Shown: positions 29,517 to 39,584, counted from the first letter of the stretch. The stretch: DNA of 64,000 nt from Deinococcus soli (ex Cha et al. 2016) (GCF_001007995.1 NZ_CP011389.1:1426001-1490000); one strand, 5' to 3'. Translations and numbers: made by a program. Notes: generated from the letters alone by a model not told the origin.

Positions 29517-30251
29517 TCAGCGCAGGGTGAAGGGCAGGGTGTTCAGGTTCAGCGCCTGGGCCGAAGACACGTTCTGCGCCCACTTGAGGTTGCTGGCGAC
29601 GCCGTTGGTTGCGGTGTACGTCACGGTGTAGGGGGTGGTGTCGTCCACGCGGGTGGTGGTGAACTTGTACGTGACCCAGTTCCAGCCCTTGGCGAAGTTC
29701 ACGTTGATGTCCGACACGCTGGTGACGAGCGCGTTCTTGCACTCCTGCTTCCCGTTGATCTTGACGGCGCGGTCCACGTAGAAGAGCTGGCCCATCGTCT
29801 CGCTCTTACCGGCCGCGTCCATCAGCATCACGCTGACGTCCTTGGTGGCGTCGGTGCGGAAGATCGCGGTGGCGCTGCGCATGCCCTTGTCGCTGACCTT
29901 GACCGTGCTGGTGCAACCGGTGGGCTGGGTCTCTTCGGTGTAGGGGCTCAGTTCACTGTCCTTGGGGGTGGGCAGGCTGGCGAAGCTGAACTTGCCGTCC
30001 GCGGCCAGGGTGGTCTCGCCTTCCTTGACGGTCGTCTTGGCGGTGTAGTCGTACAGGTCGAGCATAACCTTGCCCGCGCCGCCGCTCCAGGCGGTGTAGG
30101 TGGTGGTGGCGTCGCCGCTGGCGTCGTAGGTCACCTTGGCGTCCGTCAGGGTGCCGCCCGCGGTGGTGACGGGTTTGGGGGCGCGGTTGAACAGGCCGCA
30201 GGACCCCAGGGCGAGGGGCGCGAGGAGCAGCAGGGGAGCAAGTTTCTTCAT
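29517..30251 (-). CDS. Lipoprotein of unknown function
   Basis: A 244-residue exported protein with a short Lys-Lys start, a Leu-rich signal and the lipobox LGSC (Cys at about residue 18). The rest is Thr/Ser/Asp-rich with alternating strand-like segments and two Cys residues near 112 and 171. I do not recognise the family. Its own terminator and a TAGCAT box 9 nt before the ATG suggest a monocistronic transcript. Confidence 0.72.
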   Translation of the reverse strand: MKKLAPLLLLAPLALGSCGLFNRAPKPVTTAGGTLTDAKVTYDASGDATTTYTAWSGGAGKVMLDLYDYTAKTTVKEGETTLAADGKFSFASLPTPKDSELSPYTEETQPTGCTSTVKVSDKGMRSATAIFRTDATKDVSVMLMDAAGKSETMGQLFYVDRAVKINGKQECKNALVTSVSDINVNFAKGWNWVTYKFTTTRVDDTTPYTVTYTATNGVASNLKWAQNVSSAQALNLNTLPFTLR

Positions 30252-30307
30252 ACGGCGCTCATGCTAGCCATGGCTCAGCCTGAATGCCGGTCAGATGCGC
30301 TTGACAA

Positions 30308-30670
30308 TCAGCCGCTCAGGGCGCGCCAGACCGCCCACCCCAGGAGGCTCAGCAGGGTCAGGACCGTCAGTGCGGCGGCTGGGATCAGCCAGGGCAGACG
30401 GCGCTGCACGCTCAGGCTGCGGGTCTGCGCCTGCGTCAGGACGGGGGTGGGGAGGGTGCGGGCGGCCAGGGCCAGCAGCGTCGGGACGATCAGGATGTCG
30501 TCTGCGACGCCCAGGACGGGGGTCAGGTCGGGCAGGAGATCCAGGGGCAGCAGGGCGTAGGCGAGGGCCAGGGCAGCCATCAGTTTCGCGCCCATGGGCG
30601 TGCGGCGGTCGGTCAGGGCGAACAGCAGGGCCAGCGCGTCGCGCCACACGGCCCGGACTCGGGTGATCAC
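30308..30670 (-). CDS. DUF1232 (YkvA-like) membrane protein
   Basis: A 120-residue protein starting on GTG. The DUF1232 signature ALALAYALLPLDLLPDLTPVLGVADD covers about residues 33-58, with the typical YALLPLDLIPD-like core, and a C-terminal hydrophobic helix follows (about 93-115). The role of DUF1232 is unknown. It is the last gene of the glycosyltransferase cassette, 15 bp after it. Confidence 0.82.
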   Translation of the reverse strand: MITRVRAVWRDALALLFALTDRRTPMGAKLMAALALAYALLPLDLLPDLTPVLGVADDILIVPTLLALAARTLPTPVLTQAQTRSLSVQRRLPWLIPAAALTVLTLLSLLGWAVWRALSG

Positions 30671-30685
30671 GCCCGCAGGTACGGG

Positions 30686-32134
30686 TCAGGTGGGGTCCGG
30701 GTTCCGGGGTGAGTCGCCCGCATCGGGCGGAGGCGTGGGGGGGGTGCCGGTGTCGATGCGGCGGCGTTCCATCTTGCCCCACTGTCCGGCGCGCAGCGGG
30801 CCGGTCAGGGTCGCCCAGAAGCGGATCAGGAGGGTCCACTGCCGGAAACCGAGGTTGTCCAGCAGCGCGAAACCCAGCAGTCGCAGGCGGTCGCCGGGCC
30901 GGGAGATGCGCTGCCGGAGGAACACCTCGACGCTCTGGGCGCTGAAGGAGATCAGGGTGCCGTACGCGGTGGCCAGCAGGAAGAACAGCGCCACGAACGG
31001 CGCGCTGAATTTCCCCGTGACGACCAGCCCCACCGCCAGGGCGTACCCGGTGAGTTCGATGACGGGCGCGAGCGCCTCGAAGAACACGTAGTAGGGCATG
31101 GAGATCAGGCCGATGCGGCCGTAGCGGGGGTTCAGGAACATGCGGCGGTGTTTCCAGAGGGCCTCGATCAGGCCGCGCTGCCAGCGGTCGCGCTGGCGCC
31201 GCAGGAGGTTCCAGGTGTCGGGCACCTGCGTCCAGCAGATCGGGTCGATGACGTACGTGATGGCGTACGGGCGGCGCTGCTCGCGGGCGTGACGGTGCAG
31301 CCGCACGATGAGTTCCATGTCCTCGCCGACGGTGTCGTGCGCGTACCCGCCCACCTGCAGGGCGACGTCGCGGCGGAACAGGCCGAACGCGCCGGAGATG
31401 ATCAGCAGCAGCCCGTACGCGCTGAGGGTGGTGCGGCCCACCAGAAACGCGCGGATGTACTCCACGAGCTGGAAGCGTTCGACGGCCGTGGCCGGCAGGT
31501 GCAGGTCCACGATCCGCCCGTCGTGGAACACGGCGCCGTTCAGGGGGCGGACGGTGCCGCCCACGACGAGCAGGTTGTCGTCGTCCGCGAAGCGCCGCGC
31601 GACGCGCAGCAGCGCCTCCTCGTCCAGGAGACTGTCGGCGTCCAGCGCGCAGAACAGCGGGTAGCGGGCGTACTGCATGGCGACGTTCAGCGAATCGGCC
31701 TTCCCGCCGTTGTCCTTGTCGATCACGATCAGGCGGTCCTCGCGGGCGCTGCGGTACGTGCCGCGCACGGACCTGGTGGGGATGGTCAGCGGCACGACCA
31801 TCTGCGCCGGGTGCAGGTCGAACGTGGCGTTCAGGACGTCCAGGGTCCGGTCGCGGCTGCCGTCGTTCACGACGATCACCTCGAACTGCGGGTAGCGGAG
31901 GTTCAGGAAGGACCGGACGCTGGCCTCGATGGTCGCCTCCTCGTTGTAGGCGGGCACGAGCAGCGAGATGGGTTTGTGCGTCTGCCCGAGCAGCAGTGCG
32001 TCGAAGCGCAGCGTCTGGTGGCGGCGCATGCTGCGCGCCAGTTCCCGCACCGTGGTCGTCAGGCCGATGGCGTACCCCACGTTCATCAGCGCGAAGTACA
32101 CCAGGAACAGGAACTCGACGACCGTGAGGTTCAT
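30686..32134 (-). CDS. Membrane family 2 glycosyltransferase
   Basis: A 482-residue processive-type glycosyltransferase. An N-terminal TM helix is followed by a GT2 domain with SLLVPAYNEEATIEASV, EVIVVNDGSRDRT, ALDADSLLDEEAL, the acceptor TVGEDMEL and the QRDRW motif (Q/RxxRW). Three or more C-terminal TM helices follow. This layout is shared by hyaluronan, cellulose and PNAG synthases, so it probably extrudes a surface polysaccharide. It overlaps the HEAT gene by ATGA. Confidence 0.9.
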   Translation of the reverse strand: MNLTVVEFLFLVYFALMNVGYAIGLTTTVRELARSMRRHQTLRFDALLLGQTHKPISLLVPAYNEEATIEASVRSFLNLRYPQFEVIVVNDGSRDRTLDVLNATFDLHPAQMVVPLTIPTRSVRGTYRSAREDRLIVIDKDNGGKADSLNVAMQYARYPLFCALDADSLLDEEALLRVARRFADDDNLLVVGGTVRPLNGAVFHDGRIVDLHLPATAVERFQLVEYIRAFLVGRTTLSAYGLLLIISGAFGLFRRDVALQVGGYAHDTVGEDMELIVRLHRHAREQRRPYAITYVIDPICWTQVPDTWNLLRRQRDRWQRGLIEALWKHRRMFLNPRYGRIGLISMPYYVFFEALAPVIELTGYALAVGLVVTGKFSAPFVALFFLLATAYGTLISFSAQSVEVFLRQRISRPGDRLRLLGFALLDNLGFRQWTLLIRFWATLTGPLRAGQWGKMERRRIDTGTPPTPPPDAGDSPRNPDPT

Positions 32135-33318
32135 GGGGTGGGTTCACTCTGCGGCAGCGCGGCGCGCGCCATGTCACGCGCGAACCGGTCCGGGTGCCGC
32201 GCGGCCGCCTCGCGCAGCGCCGCGCGGCCCTCGCCGCTCGCCTGGAGTGACCGGGCGGCGTGGTGCCGCACCCACCAGTTCGGGTCGCCCAGCAGCCGCC
32301 ACAGCGTCCGGACCGGCGGGCGCGGGAAGGTGCCCAGCGCCTGGGCACTCATGGCCCGCACCGCCCACGCCGAGTCGCGGCTGAGCTGCCACACCTCGCG
32401 CCGCAGCGGGGGGGCGTCCAGGCGCCCGGCGGCGTACAGCCGCAGCGCGCCCGCCCGCACGCCCGGACTCGCGTCGCGCAGCAGGTCCGGCACCAGATCC
32501 GCGTAGCGGGGCGGGTCGAGGCGGCCGGCGGTGTCGACGGCCAGTTCCCTCCAGGGGTCGCGCGGGTCGGCGGTCAGGGTCCGCACCAGCGGCTCGGCCT
32601 GCGCCCCCAGAAGGCACAGCGCCTCGCGGACCTGCTGCGTCGAGAACAGGCCCGACGTGAGAACCGGCAGGAGTGGTGGGGCCGCCCAGCCGGGCCGGGC
32701 CAGTCGGGTCACGCCCAGCAGCGCCAGCAGCCGCAGCGACGTGCTGGCGTCGTCCAGCAGCGCCAGGAACACCGGCAGGCTGCGGTCGTCGCGCAGGGTC
32801 ACCAGCCGTTCCAGCGCCAGGGTACGGTCCGTGGTGTTGCGTCCACTCCGGGCGACGCGTTCGTCGTGCGCACGCAGCCCCAGCGTGTCGTACAGCGCCG
32901 CGAGGCGCGCGCCGTCCGGGCCGGGCCGGGCCTCCCGCAGGTGCAGCAGGGCGCGCGCCCCGGTCACGTCCAGGGTCGCGGGCGGGTCCGCCCCGGCCAG
33001 GAAGGCGGTCAGGTGCGCCTCCCAGGCGCGTGCCTGCGCGGTCACCTGTGCGTCGCGGCGGGCCGTGACGGTCACGTACAGCAGCTGCGTGACCGTCAGC
33101 AGCACCAGGGTCAGCGTCACGACGCCCAGCACGAACAGCACCACCAGCAGGGACCGCGCGAACGACTGCGCGAACAGGTTCAGGAACAGCAGGTACGTGA
33201 ACACGATCATCGTGACGGTCAGGGTCACGCTGATGCCCAGCGCCATGCCAGTGAACGGCAGCAGCTGGAACTCGCGCCACATCGGCTGCACGCGACTCCA
33301 GCCGGCGGGCCGGTCCAC
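32131..33318 (-). CDS. Membrane-anchored HEAT-repeat protein
   Basis: A 395-residue protein starting on GTG. Two N-terminal TM helices (about 20-47 and 55-85) precede a cytosolic region of helical repeats. Units such as RSLPVFLALLDDASTSLRLLAL, DLVPDLLRDASPGVRAGALRL and LWRLLGDPNWWVRHHAARSL are HEAT-like. Such proteins act as scaffolds. Coupling to the GT2 synthase (ATGA) suggests it organises or regulates polysaccharide synthesis. Five bp separate it from the TPR gene. Confidence 0.82.
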   Translation of the reverse strand: MDRPAGWSRVQPMWREFQLLPFTGMALGISVTLTVTMIVFTYLLFLNLFAQSFARSLLVVLFVLGVVTLTLVLLTVTQLLYVTVTARRDAQVTAQARAWEAHLTAFLAGADPPATLDVTGARALLHLREARPGPDGARLAALYDTLGLRAHDERVARSGRNTTDRTLALERLVTLRDDRSLPVFLALLDDASTSLRLLALLGVTRLARPGWAAPPLLPVLTSGLFSTQQVREALCLLGAQAEPLVRTLTADPRDPWRELAVDTAGRLDPPRYADLVPDLLRDASPGVRAGALRLYAAGRLDAPPLRREVWQLSRDSAWAVRAMSAQALGTFPRPPVRTLWRLLGDPNWWVRHHAARSLQASGEGRAALREAAARHPDRFARDMARAALPQSEPTP

Positions 33319-33323
33319 GGTCG

Positions 33324-33854
33324 TTACTGACCGGACGCCATGACCTGACCGGCCGTCAGGGCGGCCTGCAACTGCCGCAGCTCGGCGCGGTCCGGGTCGA
33401 TGGACAGCGCCTCACGGTTCAGGGTCAGGGCCTGCGCGGCGCGGCCCTGTGCCCGCGCGATCAGCGCCAGGCCGTACCACGCGTCCGCGTAGCGCGGACT
33501 GCGGTCCAGGACCACCTGGAAGTCTCGCCGGGCCGCCGTGAACTGCCCGGTCTGGTAGCGCGCGAAGCCCCGCACGACCAGGGCGTCGGCGTCCACGAAC
33601 AGCCCCTCGGCCGCGACGCCCGTAAGCAACTGCTCGGCCCGCTGGAACTGCCCCTGCCGGTAGGCACTCGCGGCGGCCGTGGTGGTCTGCGCCGCCAGGG
33701 GCTGCGTGGCCAGACCCAGCGCCGTGGTCACCAGGGCGCTGCCCAGCAGCACCAGCAGATTCCAGCGGCCCAGTCCACGCTGACCCGGCCCACGCTGACC
33801 TGAGCCGCAGCGGCCCGGCATCCGGCGGTTCAGGGTAAGGCGGCTGCGGCTCAT
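33324..33854 (-). CDS. TPR-repeat secreted or anchored protein
   Basis: A 176-residue protein with an Arg-rich start, a hydrophobic signal or anchor (LLVLLGSALVTTALGLA, about residues 33-49) and about three TPR units beginning AASAYRQGQFQRAEQLL and FARYQTGQFTAARRDF. TPR proteins bind partners, here likely in the periplasm, alongside the GT2 and HEAT proteins. I chose the ATG at 33854 because a TACCGT box lies 6 nt upstream; a GTG at 33860 would overlap that box. First gene of the cassette. Confidence 0.78.
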   Translation of the reverse strand: MSRSRLTLNRRMPGRCGSGQRGPGQRGLGRWNLLVLLGSALVTTALGLATQPLAAQTTTAAASAYRQGQFQRAEQLLTGVAAEGLFVDADALVVRGFARYQTGQFTAARRDFQVVLDRSPRYADAWYGLALIARAQGRAAQALTLNREALSIDPDRAELRQLQAALTAGQVMASGQ

Positions 33855-34247
33855 GCCCACACGGTAGGGTGCAGCCTCTGAATGGATTCTGACAGCCTGC
33901 CCTGGCCCGGCCAGAGGGCGCGTGCTATGCTGCCACGGTCAGCTGCCCCAGGGCGGCTCTGGAGGATCAGCAGAATCCGGCTCGCCCCGCGCGAGTCCAC
34001 GTGTACCGCGAGGACACGTTCACCAGACCCGGGAACCCGCACGCAACCGAAGAGCCCTCCCCCGCCCCGCGCGGGCCGAGTGCCGTTGCCTGCCACCCCC
34101 GAGTCTGCGCTGATCCGCCGGACCCGGACGGGTTCCCTATGCCCAGAGGGTGTGTTACAGTACTTGCTTGGTGACCCGCCGAGCGGGTGCAGCAGGCCAA
34201 GGCCGCCCAGGGCAGCGTTTCCCGGGCGCGCGGCAGGAGGAAACACC
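33855..34247 (+). other. 393-bp gap: divergent promoters and long rplU leader
   Basis: No convincing gene. The TPR promoter sits at the left edge. A good -10 TATGCT (33926-33931) has no clear -35. A further promoter-like pair lies at 34133-34161. The last 90 bases are the ribosomal-protein leader, with GC-rich self-complementary stretches (CCGCCGAGCGGG and neighbours) that could carry autoregulation by L21 or another protein. Confidence 0.5.
34133..34161 (+). promoter_or_regulatory. Candidate promoter of rplU-rpmA(-obgE)
   Basis: TTCCCT (34133-34138) and TACAGT (34156-34161) are 17 bp apart. The -10 is good and the -35 poor. It would give an 80-nt leader before rplU. Confidence 0.4.
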
Positions 34248-34550
34248 ATGTTTGCAATCATTCAGACCGGCGGGAAGCAGTACCGCGTGCAGGAAGGCGA
34301 CGTCATCCGCGTCGAGAGCCTGAAAGGCGAGGCGGGCGACAAGCTCGACCTGACCCCCATCTTCGTGGGCGGCGACCAGACCGTCTTCGGCGACGCCGCC
34401 GGCAAGTTCACCGTGAACGCCGAAGTCGTCGAGCACGGCCGTGGCGAGAAGATCTACGTGCGCAAGTACAAGAGCGGCATCCAGTACCGCCGCCGCACGG
34501 GCCACCGCCAGGACTACACCGCGATCAAGATCCTGGGCATCAAGGGCTAA
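34248..34550 (+). CDS. rplU: 50S ribosomal protein L21
   Basis: A 100-residue ribosomal protein beginning with the family motif [18 protein letters not shown] and containing the C-terminal signature [18 protein letters not shown]. It binds 23S rRNA in the large subunit. The AGGAGG ribosome binding site lies 8 nt before the ATG. First gene of the conserved rplU-rpmA-obg cluster. Confidence 0.98.
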   Translation: MFAIIQTGGKQYRVQEGDVIRVESLKGEAGDKLDLTPIFVGGDQTVFGDAAGKFTVNAEVVEHGRGEKIYVRKYKSGIQYRRRTGHRQDYTAIKILGIKG

Positions 34551-34564
34551 GGGAGGATACCGAC

Positions 34565-34837
34565 ATGGCACACAAGAAAGGCGTAGGTTCGTCCAAGAAC
34601 GGACGTGACAGCCAGCCCAAGTACCTGGGCGTGAAGAAGTTCGGCGGCGAGCAGGTCCTGGCCGGGAACATCCTCGTCCGTCAGCGCGGCACGAAGTTCA
34701 AGGCCGGCCCGAACGTGGGCATGGGCCGCGACCACACCCTCTTCGCACTGGAGAGCGGCAAGGTCGTGTTCAGCAACCGTGGCAACAAGGGCCGCTTCAT
34801 CAGCATTGAAGTGCCCACCGCCGCCGCCGCTGACTGA
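34565..34837 (+). CDS. rpmA: 50S ribosomal protein L27
   Basis: A 90-residue ribosomal protein starting [16 protein letters not shown], with [20 protein letters not shown] in the middle. Its N-terminal tail reaches the peptidyl-transferase centre. The N-terminus begins at the mature sequence, without the cleaved Firmicute-type extension. It follows rplU by 14 bp with a GGGAGGA ribosome binding site. Confidence 0.98.
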   Translation: MAHKKGVGSSKNGRDSQPKYLGVKKFGGEQVLAGNILVRQRGTKFKAGPNVGMGRDHTLFALESGKVVFSNRGNKGRFISIEVPTAAAAD

Positions 34838-34860
34838 TCAGCGCGGCAGGTTTTTTCGCG

Positions 34861-34899
34861 GGAGCGCCTCAGCCCGGTTGACGGGTCAGGCGCTCCTTT
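34861..34899 (+). terminator. Hairpin terminator/attenuator between rpmA and obgE
   Basis: GGAGCGCCT (34861-34869) pairs exactly with AGGCGCTCC (34888-34896) and TTT follows. It may reduce read-through from the abundant r-protein mRNA into obgE. A preceding TTTTTT lies at 34851-34856 after a weak GC stem. Confidence 0.7.
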
Positions 34900-34996
34900 G
34901 CTGCTGCCCCCACGCGGGGCGGCGTCGTACAGTGGCACCCAGCAGTGGTGCCGGGCGGGGACGCACACGCGCCTTGCCCCAAGGGAGGTGAGGCCA

Positions 34997-36334
34997 GTGG
35001 CGTTTCGTGACGTCCTGAATATCGAGGTGGCCGCCGGGAACGGTGGGGACGGCAGCATGTCCTTCCACCGCGCGAAGTACATGGAGAAGGGTGGCCCGGA
35101 CGGCGGGCACGGCGGGCGGGGCGGCAGCATCATCCTGCGCGCCATCGAGGGTGTCGAGTCGCTGGAGCGTCTGGTGGGCCGACGGAAGTTCAAGGCCCCG
35201 AACGGCGCGTACGGCGAGGGCCGACTGCGCCAGGGTGGGGACGGCGAGGACGTCTTCATCGACGTGCCCGTCGGGACGACCGCGTTCGACGAGACGACCG
35301 GGAAGGTCATCGCGGACCTCGTGCGGGTCGGGCAGGAGAAGGTCATCGCGCGCGGTGGTTTCGGCGGGCGCGGCAACAGCACCTTCGTGAGCAGCACCCG
35401 TCAGGCGCCGCGTTTCGCGGAGCTGGGCACGCCCGGCCAGAAGCGCCGCGTACGGCTGGAACTGCGCCTGATCGCGGACGTGGGTCTGGTCGGCTACCCG
35501 AACGCCGGGAAGAGCAGCCTGCTCGCGGCGCTGTCGCGGGCGAATCCGGCCATCGCGGACTACCCGTTCACGACCCTGTCGCCCATCCTGGGCGTCGTGG
35601 ACCGCGTGGACGCGAACGGCACGCCGGTTGACGAGCGCTTCACGCTGGCGGACATCCCGGGGATCATTGAGGGCGCCAGCGAGGGCAAGGGCCTGGGCCT
35701 GGAGTTCCTGCGGCACATCAGCCGCACGCGCCTGCTCGTGTACGTGCTGGACGTGACCCGTGACCCGGTGGGGGAGCTGCGCCAGCTCCAGGCCGAGCTG
35801 CGCGCCTACGACCCGACGCTGCTGGAACAGGTCTCGCTGATCGCATTGAACAAGGTGGAGCTGACCGAGGAGGACCTCGCGGCGATGGTCGTGGATGAAC
35901 TCGCGGAGTTCGGCCTGCCGGTCGTGCAGGTCAGCGCCCGTGAGGGCGAGGGCCTGCCGGAACTGCGCGAGGCGATCTTCCAGATGCTCCCGGACCGCGA
36001 ACTGTGGGCGCAGAACAACGCGCTGGAGATCGAGTCCGACAGCGTCCGCGAGGAACCGCTGCGCATCGAGTTCCGCATCGACCCGGCCGCGAAGGGTGTG
36101 GGTATCATCAACGACGGTCAGCCCGAACGGATCTGGGCGGTGCACGGTGGAGGCTTCGAGGAACGCATCGTGCGCTTCTCGCGCTTCATGGACGAGGCCG
36201 CCGAGTACCTGGGCAACGTCTTCAAGCGCCAGGGGCTGTACAACGCCCTGAAACGCGCCGGGGCGCGCGAGGGCGACACCGTGGAGATCGGGACGTTCCG
36301 CTTCGAGTACTTCGACGACGAGGAACAGCGCTGA
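34997..36334 (+). CDS. obgE: GTPase Obg
   Basis: A 445-residue ribosome-assembly GTPase. The Gly-rich Obg domain (1-158) contains [13 protein letters not shown] and [13 protein letters not shown]. The G domain has [11 protein letters not shown] (G1), FTTLSP (G2), ADIPG (G3) and NKVEL (G4). The C-terminal OCT domain ends at about 430 with [10 protein letters not shown]. Such GTPases act in 50S maturation and stress. I chose GTG at 34997 because GGGAGG lies 8 nt upstream and [19 protein letters not shown] is the standard start. Confidence 0.96.
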   Translation: MAFRDVLNIEVAAGNGGDGSMSFHRAKYMEKGGPDGGHGGRGGSIILRAIEGVESLERLVGRRKFKAPNGAYGEGRLRQGGDGEDVFIDVPVGTTAFDETTGKVIADLVRVGQEKVIARGGFGGRGNSTFVSSTRQAPRFAELGTPGQKRRVRLELRLIADVGLVGYPNAGKSSLLAALSRANPAIADYPFTTLSPILGVVDRVDANGTPVDERFTLADIPGIIEGASEGKGLGLEFLRHISRTRLLVYVLDVTRDPVGELRQLQAELRAYDPTLLEQVSLIALNKVELTEEDLAAMVVDELAEFGLPVVQVSAREGEGLPELREAIFQMLPDRELWAQNNALEIESDSVREEPLRIEFRIDPAAKGVGIINDGQPERIWAVHGGGFEERIVRFSRFMDEAAEYLGNVFKRQGLYNALKRAGAREGDTVEIGTFRFEYFDDEEQR

Positions 36335-36350
36335 CCTCCAGCTGAACGAC

Positions 36351-36379
36351 AACGGCCCCACATCCTCCGTGGGGCCGTT
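36351..36379. terminator. Bidirectional hairpin between obgE and the DUF3105 gene
   Basis: AACGGCCCCA (36351-36360) and TGGGGCCGTT (36370-36379) form a perfect 10-bp stem with a 9-nt loop between converging genes. Confidence 0.75.
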
Positions 36380-36397
36380 CGTCTGTGTGGGCGGCGG

Positions 36398-36889
36398 TCA
36401 GCGGGTCTCGCCGTACGCGCCGCTGCACGACGCGCCGCGCTCGGGGGCGGTGGCGCCCTGCTCGTACTTGTCCAGGAAGGCCTTCAGGCGGCTGTCGTCG
36501 GCCTGCTCGACCTTCAGCTGGGCGCCCCAGGCGCTCGCAGCGACCGGGGTATCCAGGCCCTCGTAGGGACTGAGGATGGTGTAGGGGCGGCCCTCGACGA
36601 GTGTCTTCAGGGCAGCGACCTGCGCGGCGTCCAGATCCGGGCGGTAGGTGATCCACACGGCGCCGTGTTCCAGGCTGTGCACGACGTACTCGTTGTACAG
36701 CGGGCGGTCGTACACGCCGCAGTTCTGCCACGCGGGGTTGTGGGGGCCGCCCGCCGGGGGGTTCTCGGCGTAGATCAGCGAGCCGCTGCGGTGATCCCCA
36801 CCGGAGTACGTGAACGTCTGGACGCCGTCGATCGACTTGGAGCCGCAGGCGGTGAGGGCAAGGACGAGCAGGGTCAGCGCGCGTTTCAT
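36398..36889 (-). CDS. DUF3105 lipoprotein
   Basis: A 163-residue exported lipoprotein (lipobox LTAC, Cys at about residue 15). The DUF3105 signature [19 protein letters not shown] and [17 protein letters not shown] is clear, with invariant His residues and two Cys (about 57 and 155). DUF3105 is widespread in Deinococcota and actinobacteria and has no known function; the conserved His pair suggests metal binding. Confidence 0.85.
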   Translation of the reverse strand: MKRALTLLVLALTACGSKSIDGVQTFTYSGGDHRSGSLIYAENPPAGGPHNPAWQNCGVYDRPLYNEYVVHSLEHGAVWITYRPDLDAAQVAALKTLVEGRPYTILSPYEGLDTPVAASAWGAQLKVEQADDSRLKAFLDKYEQGATAPERGASCSGAYGETR

Positions 36890-36949
36890 GGACCTTCAGA
36901 GTAGCCGCTCTGCATGAAAACGCCCAGGGCTGTTCCGCCCGCCTGGCCC

Positions 36950-38410
36950 CTACTCGCCCGCCTCGGCCTGCGCGCCGCGCGTGGGGGCCGCGTCGAAGCC
37001 GGGTGGGAGGCCCTGCGGGAAGCCCGGGCCCGTCAGGTTGACCGCCTGCCGGTCGGGCATCAGGTCACCTTTGAGACCGCGCGCGTCCAGCACCGGCAGG
37101 AAGGCGGCCATGACGTCCGGTTCGCCGTGCACCAGCCACACGTGCGGGGTGCCGGTCGTGCTCAGGAAGGCCAGCAGGTCGTCCTGGTCGGCGTGCGCGG
37201 AGAACCCACCGATGGTGTGCACGTGGGCTTTCACGGCGATCTCCTCGCCCATGATGCGGACATGGTCGGCGCCGGTCACGATCCGCCCGCCCAGGCTGCT
37301 GGGGGACTGGTAGGACACGCTGATCAGGCTGGTGCTGGGTTTCCACAGGTGGTGCTTGAGGTGGTGCTGGATGCGCCCGCCGGTCATCATGCCATTGCCC
37401 GCCAGGATGATCGCGGGGCCATCGTACCGGTTGATGCGCTGCGACTCGGCGCTGGTGGGCACCACGTGCAGGGTGCTGGGCCGGAAGGGGTCCTCCCCGG
37501 CCTGCAGGGCGTCTCGGACCTCGGGGATGAGTTCGTCACCGAACTCGAAGTACTCGTGGGTGGCGCGCGCCGCCATCGGGGAATCCAGGAACACCGGGAT
37601 GCGCGGCACCTCCCCGGCGTCCATCAGGCTCTTGATGGTGTGAAGGATCGTCTGCGTGCGTTCGATGGCGAAGCTGGGAATCAGGATCTTCCCGCCCTGC
37701 CGCACCGAGTCGCGCAGCGCGTCGCGGAATTCGGCCAGCGTGGCGGGCCAGGGGCGGTGCGTGCGGTTGGCGTAGGTGGTCTCGATGACCACAGCGTCCG
37801 CGTGGGGTGGGGGCGTGAAGTCCAGTTGCAGGCCGCTCTCGCGGTTGCCCAGGTCGCCGCTCATGATCAGTCGGCCCTCGGGGCTCTCGATCAGGAGGTA
37901 CGCGCTGCCCAGGATGTGCCCAGCCCGCTCCGGCGTGACCTTCAGGCCCGCGACGCGGGTGGTCTCGCCGAACTCCAGGTGGGGGCGCAGCAGCGCCAGC
38001 GCGCGGTGCACGTCCTCCTCCTCGTACAGCGGCGGGGGCACCTGCTCGTCGGGGACGCCCTGGCGGCGGGCGCGGCGCAGGTCGTGCCGGTAACCGTCCA
38101 CCTGCAGCCGCGCACTGTCGAGCAGTACCGTCTCCGCGAGGCCCGCCGTGGGCGCCGTGCAGTACACCGGGCCCCGGAAGCCCAGTTTCACCAGCAGCGG
38201 CAGGCGGCCCACATGGTCAAGGTGCGCGTGCGTGAGGATCACGGCCTCCAGGCCCGGCACGTCGAAGGGGAAAGGTTCGCGGTTGCGGGCCTCCAGGTCG
38301 TCGTTCCCCTGGAAGAGGCCGCAGTCGATCAGGATCTGCCGCTCCCCGACCGTCAGCAGATGCATGCTGCCGGTGACGGTCAGGGCCGCGCCGAAGCTCT
38401 GAAGTTGCAT
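36950..38410 (-). CDS. Beta-CASP metallo-beta-lactamase-fold RNase
   Basis: A 486-residue metallo-beta-lactamase/beta-CASP nuclease. The zinc motif [12 protein letters not shown] (HxHxDH) is near residue 60, with [10 protein letters not shown] and MSGDLGN further on. The beta-CASP insert includes [18 protein letters not shown] and GNGMMTGG, and [13 protein letters not shown] completes the zinc site. Relatives are CPSF73/YSH1-like RNA endonucleases. The ATG at 38410 was chosen because a TACACT box (complement of 38418-38423) lies 7 nt upstream. Confidence 0.9.
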   Translation of the reverse strand: MQLQSFGAALTVTGSMHLLTVGERQILIDCGLFQGNDDLEARNREPFPFDVPGLEAVILTHAHLDHVGRLPLLVKLGFRGPVYCTAPTAGLAETVLLDSARLQVDGYRHDLRRARRQGVPDEQVPPPLYEEEDVHRALALLRPHLEFGETTRVAGLKVTPERAGHILGSAYLLIESPEGRLIMSGDLGNRESGLQLDFTPPPHADAVVIETTYANRTHRPWPATLAEFRDALRDSVRQGGKILIPSFAIERTQTILHTIKSLMDAGEVPRIPVFLDSPMAARATHEYFEFGDELIPEVRDALQAGEDPFRPSTLHVVPTSAESQRINRYDGPAIILAGNGMMTGGRIQHHLKHHLWKPSTSLISVSYQSPSSLGGRIVTGADHVRIMGEEIAVKAHVHTIGGFSAHADQDDLLAFLSTTGTPHVWLVHGEPDVMAAFLPVLDARGLKGDLMPDRQAVNLTGPGFPQGLPPGFDAAPTRGAQAEAGE

Positions 38411-38537
38411 GCTTCGGAGTGTACGCGCCGACCCCGGGGGGCCATGCCGCTGCGTCAAGGTCTGCTGAAGGGCACAGGACCGGCTTGGCCTCGCCGCATG
38501 TCAGTTTTTCGTGGGACGCGCGGGGCATGCTGGGGGA

Positions 38538-39584
38538 GTGAACGACCCGGCGTCCGCCCTGATCCGCGTGGAGCGGATCCGTCGCCGCGCCTACCTGACG
38601 GCGGCGAGCGGATCGGTGGCCGCGCACCTGTTCATCCTGGGTGAACAGGTCAGGCGTCAGCAGTGGGATTCGGCCGCCGCCTACTCGCTGGGCCTGCTGG
38701 TCTCCGCGTGGGTGCTGGTGGCGCTGACGTGGCTGCGCTGGCCCACCGCGCGACTGAGTCTGCTCATCGTGGGGGTGGCGACCGTCTCCACCATGAGTGA
38801 GTTCGCGCCGCTGCTGCGCGCCCCGGAGGTACAGACCGGCTCGTACCTGTCCTTCCTGATCATGGTGGCCCTGTGGTTCGGGCTGCTGCCGCTGCGGATC
38901 GCGGCGCCGGCGACCCTGCTGGGATTCCTGGCCTTCGCGGGCCTGGCGGCCTCCCGGCCGGTGCATGACCTGAGTCTGCTCGCCTACCTGGCCTGCACGA
39001 CCATCGTGATTGGGATGGCGAGCAGTTTCGGGCAGCAGATCACGGCGTTCCAGCAGGACGCCGCGACCTTCGAGCAGGCGGCCCTGACCGACCCGCTGAC
39101 CGGACTGCCCAACCGCCGCGCGGCCCTGGACCGCCTGCGGCACCTGCACAGGCTGGTCCAGCGCGGCGAGCACGCGGGGTTCACGCTGGTCATGCTGGAT
39201 CTGGATCACTTCAAGCAGGTGAACGACACGCGCGGGCATGCGGTGGGGGACGAGGTGCTGCGCGCGCTGGCCCCGGCGCTGCGGCAGGTGCTGCGCGCCG
39301 ACGCGCTGCTGGCCCGCTGGGGCGGCGAGGAGTTCGTGCTGGTCATTCCAGGCACGGGCGCGCAGGAGGCGCAGGCGGTCACGGCGCGGCTCGACGGACT
39401 GCTGCTCACCCTGCCCACCCCGCTGCCCGAGGTGACGTTCAGTGCCGGGGCGGTCCTGGGGCATGAGGCCGACAGCGTGGCCGGGCTGCTTGATCTGGCC
39501 GACCGGCGGCTGTACGCCGCCAAACGTGCGGGGCGGCGGCAGCTGCGCTGGGATACGTTCAGTGGGACCACGCGCGCCAGCTGA
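38538..39584 (+). CDS. Membrane GGDEF diguanylate cyclase
   Basis: A 348-residue protein with about six TM helices (residues 25-165) and a GGDEF domain. The latter has LTDPLTGLPNRRAALDRL, the metal-binding MLDLDHFKQVND and the signature LARWGGEEFVLVI (GGEEF, active type). No RxxD inhibitory site is seen in the usual place five residues before it. It likely makes c-di-GMP in response to a membrane signal. The GTG at 38538 was chosen because the upstream in-frame ATG overlaps poor sequence. Confidence 0.87.
   Translation: MNDPASALIRVERIRRRAYLTAASGSVAAHLFILGEQVRRQQWDSAAAYSLGLLVSAWVLVALTWLRWPTARLSLLIVGVATVSTMSEFAPLLRAPEVQTGSYLSFLIMVALWFGLLPLRIAAPATLLGFLAFAGLAASRPVHDLSLLAYLACTTIVIGMASSFGQQITAFQQDAATFEQAALTDPLTGLPNRRAALDRLRHLHRLVQRGEHAGFTLVMLDLDHFKQVNDTRGHAVGDEVLRALAPALRQVLRADALLARWGGEEFVLVIPGTGAQEAQAVTARLDGLLLTLPTPLPEVTFSAGAVLGHEADSVAGLLDLADRRLYAAKRAGRRQLRWDTFSGTTRAS

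Noticed and set aside
33922..34113. Possible 63-residue peptide in the rplU leader after a TATGCT box
   Set aside because: GTG start, Arg/Pro-rich composition and no motif; more likely leader sequence.
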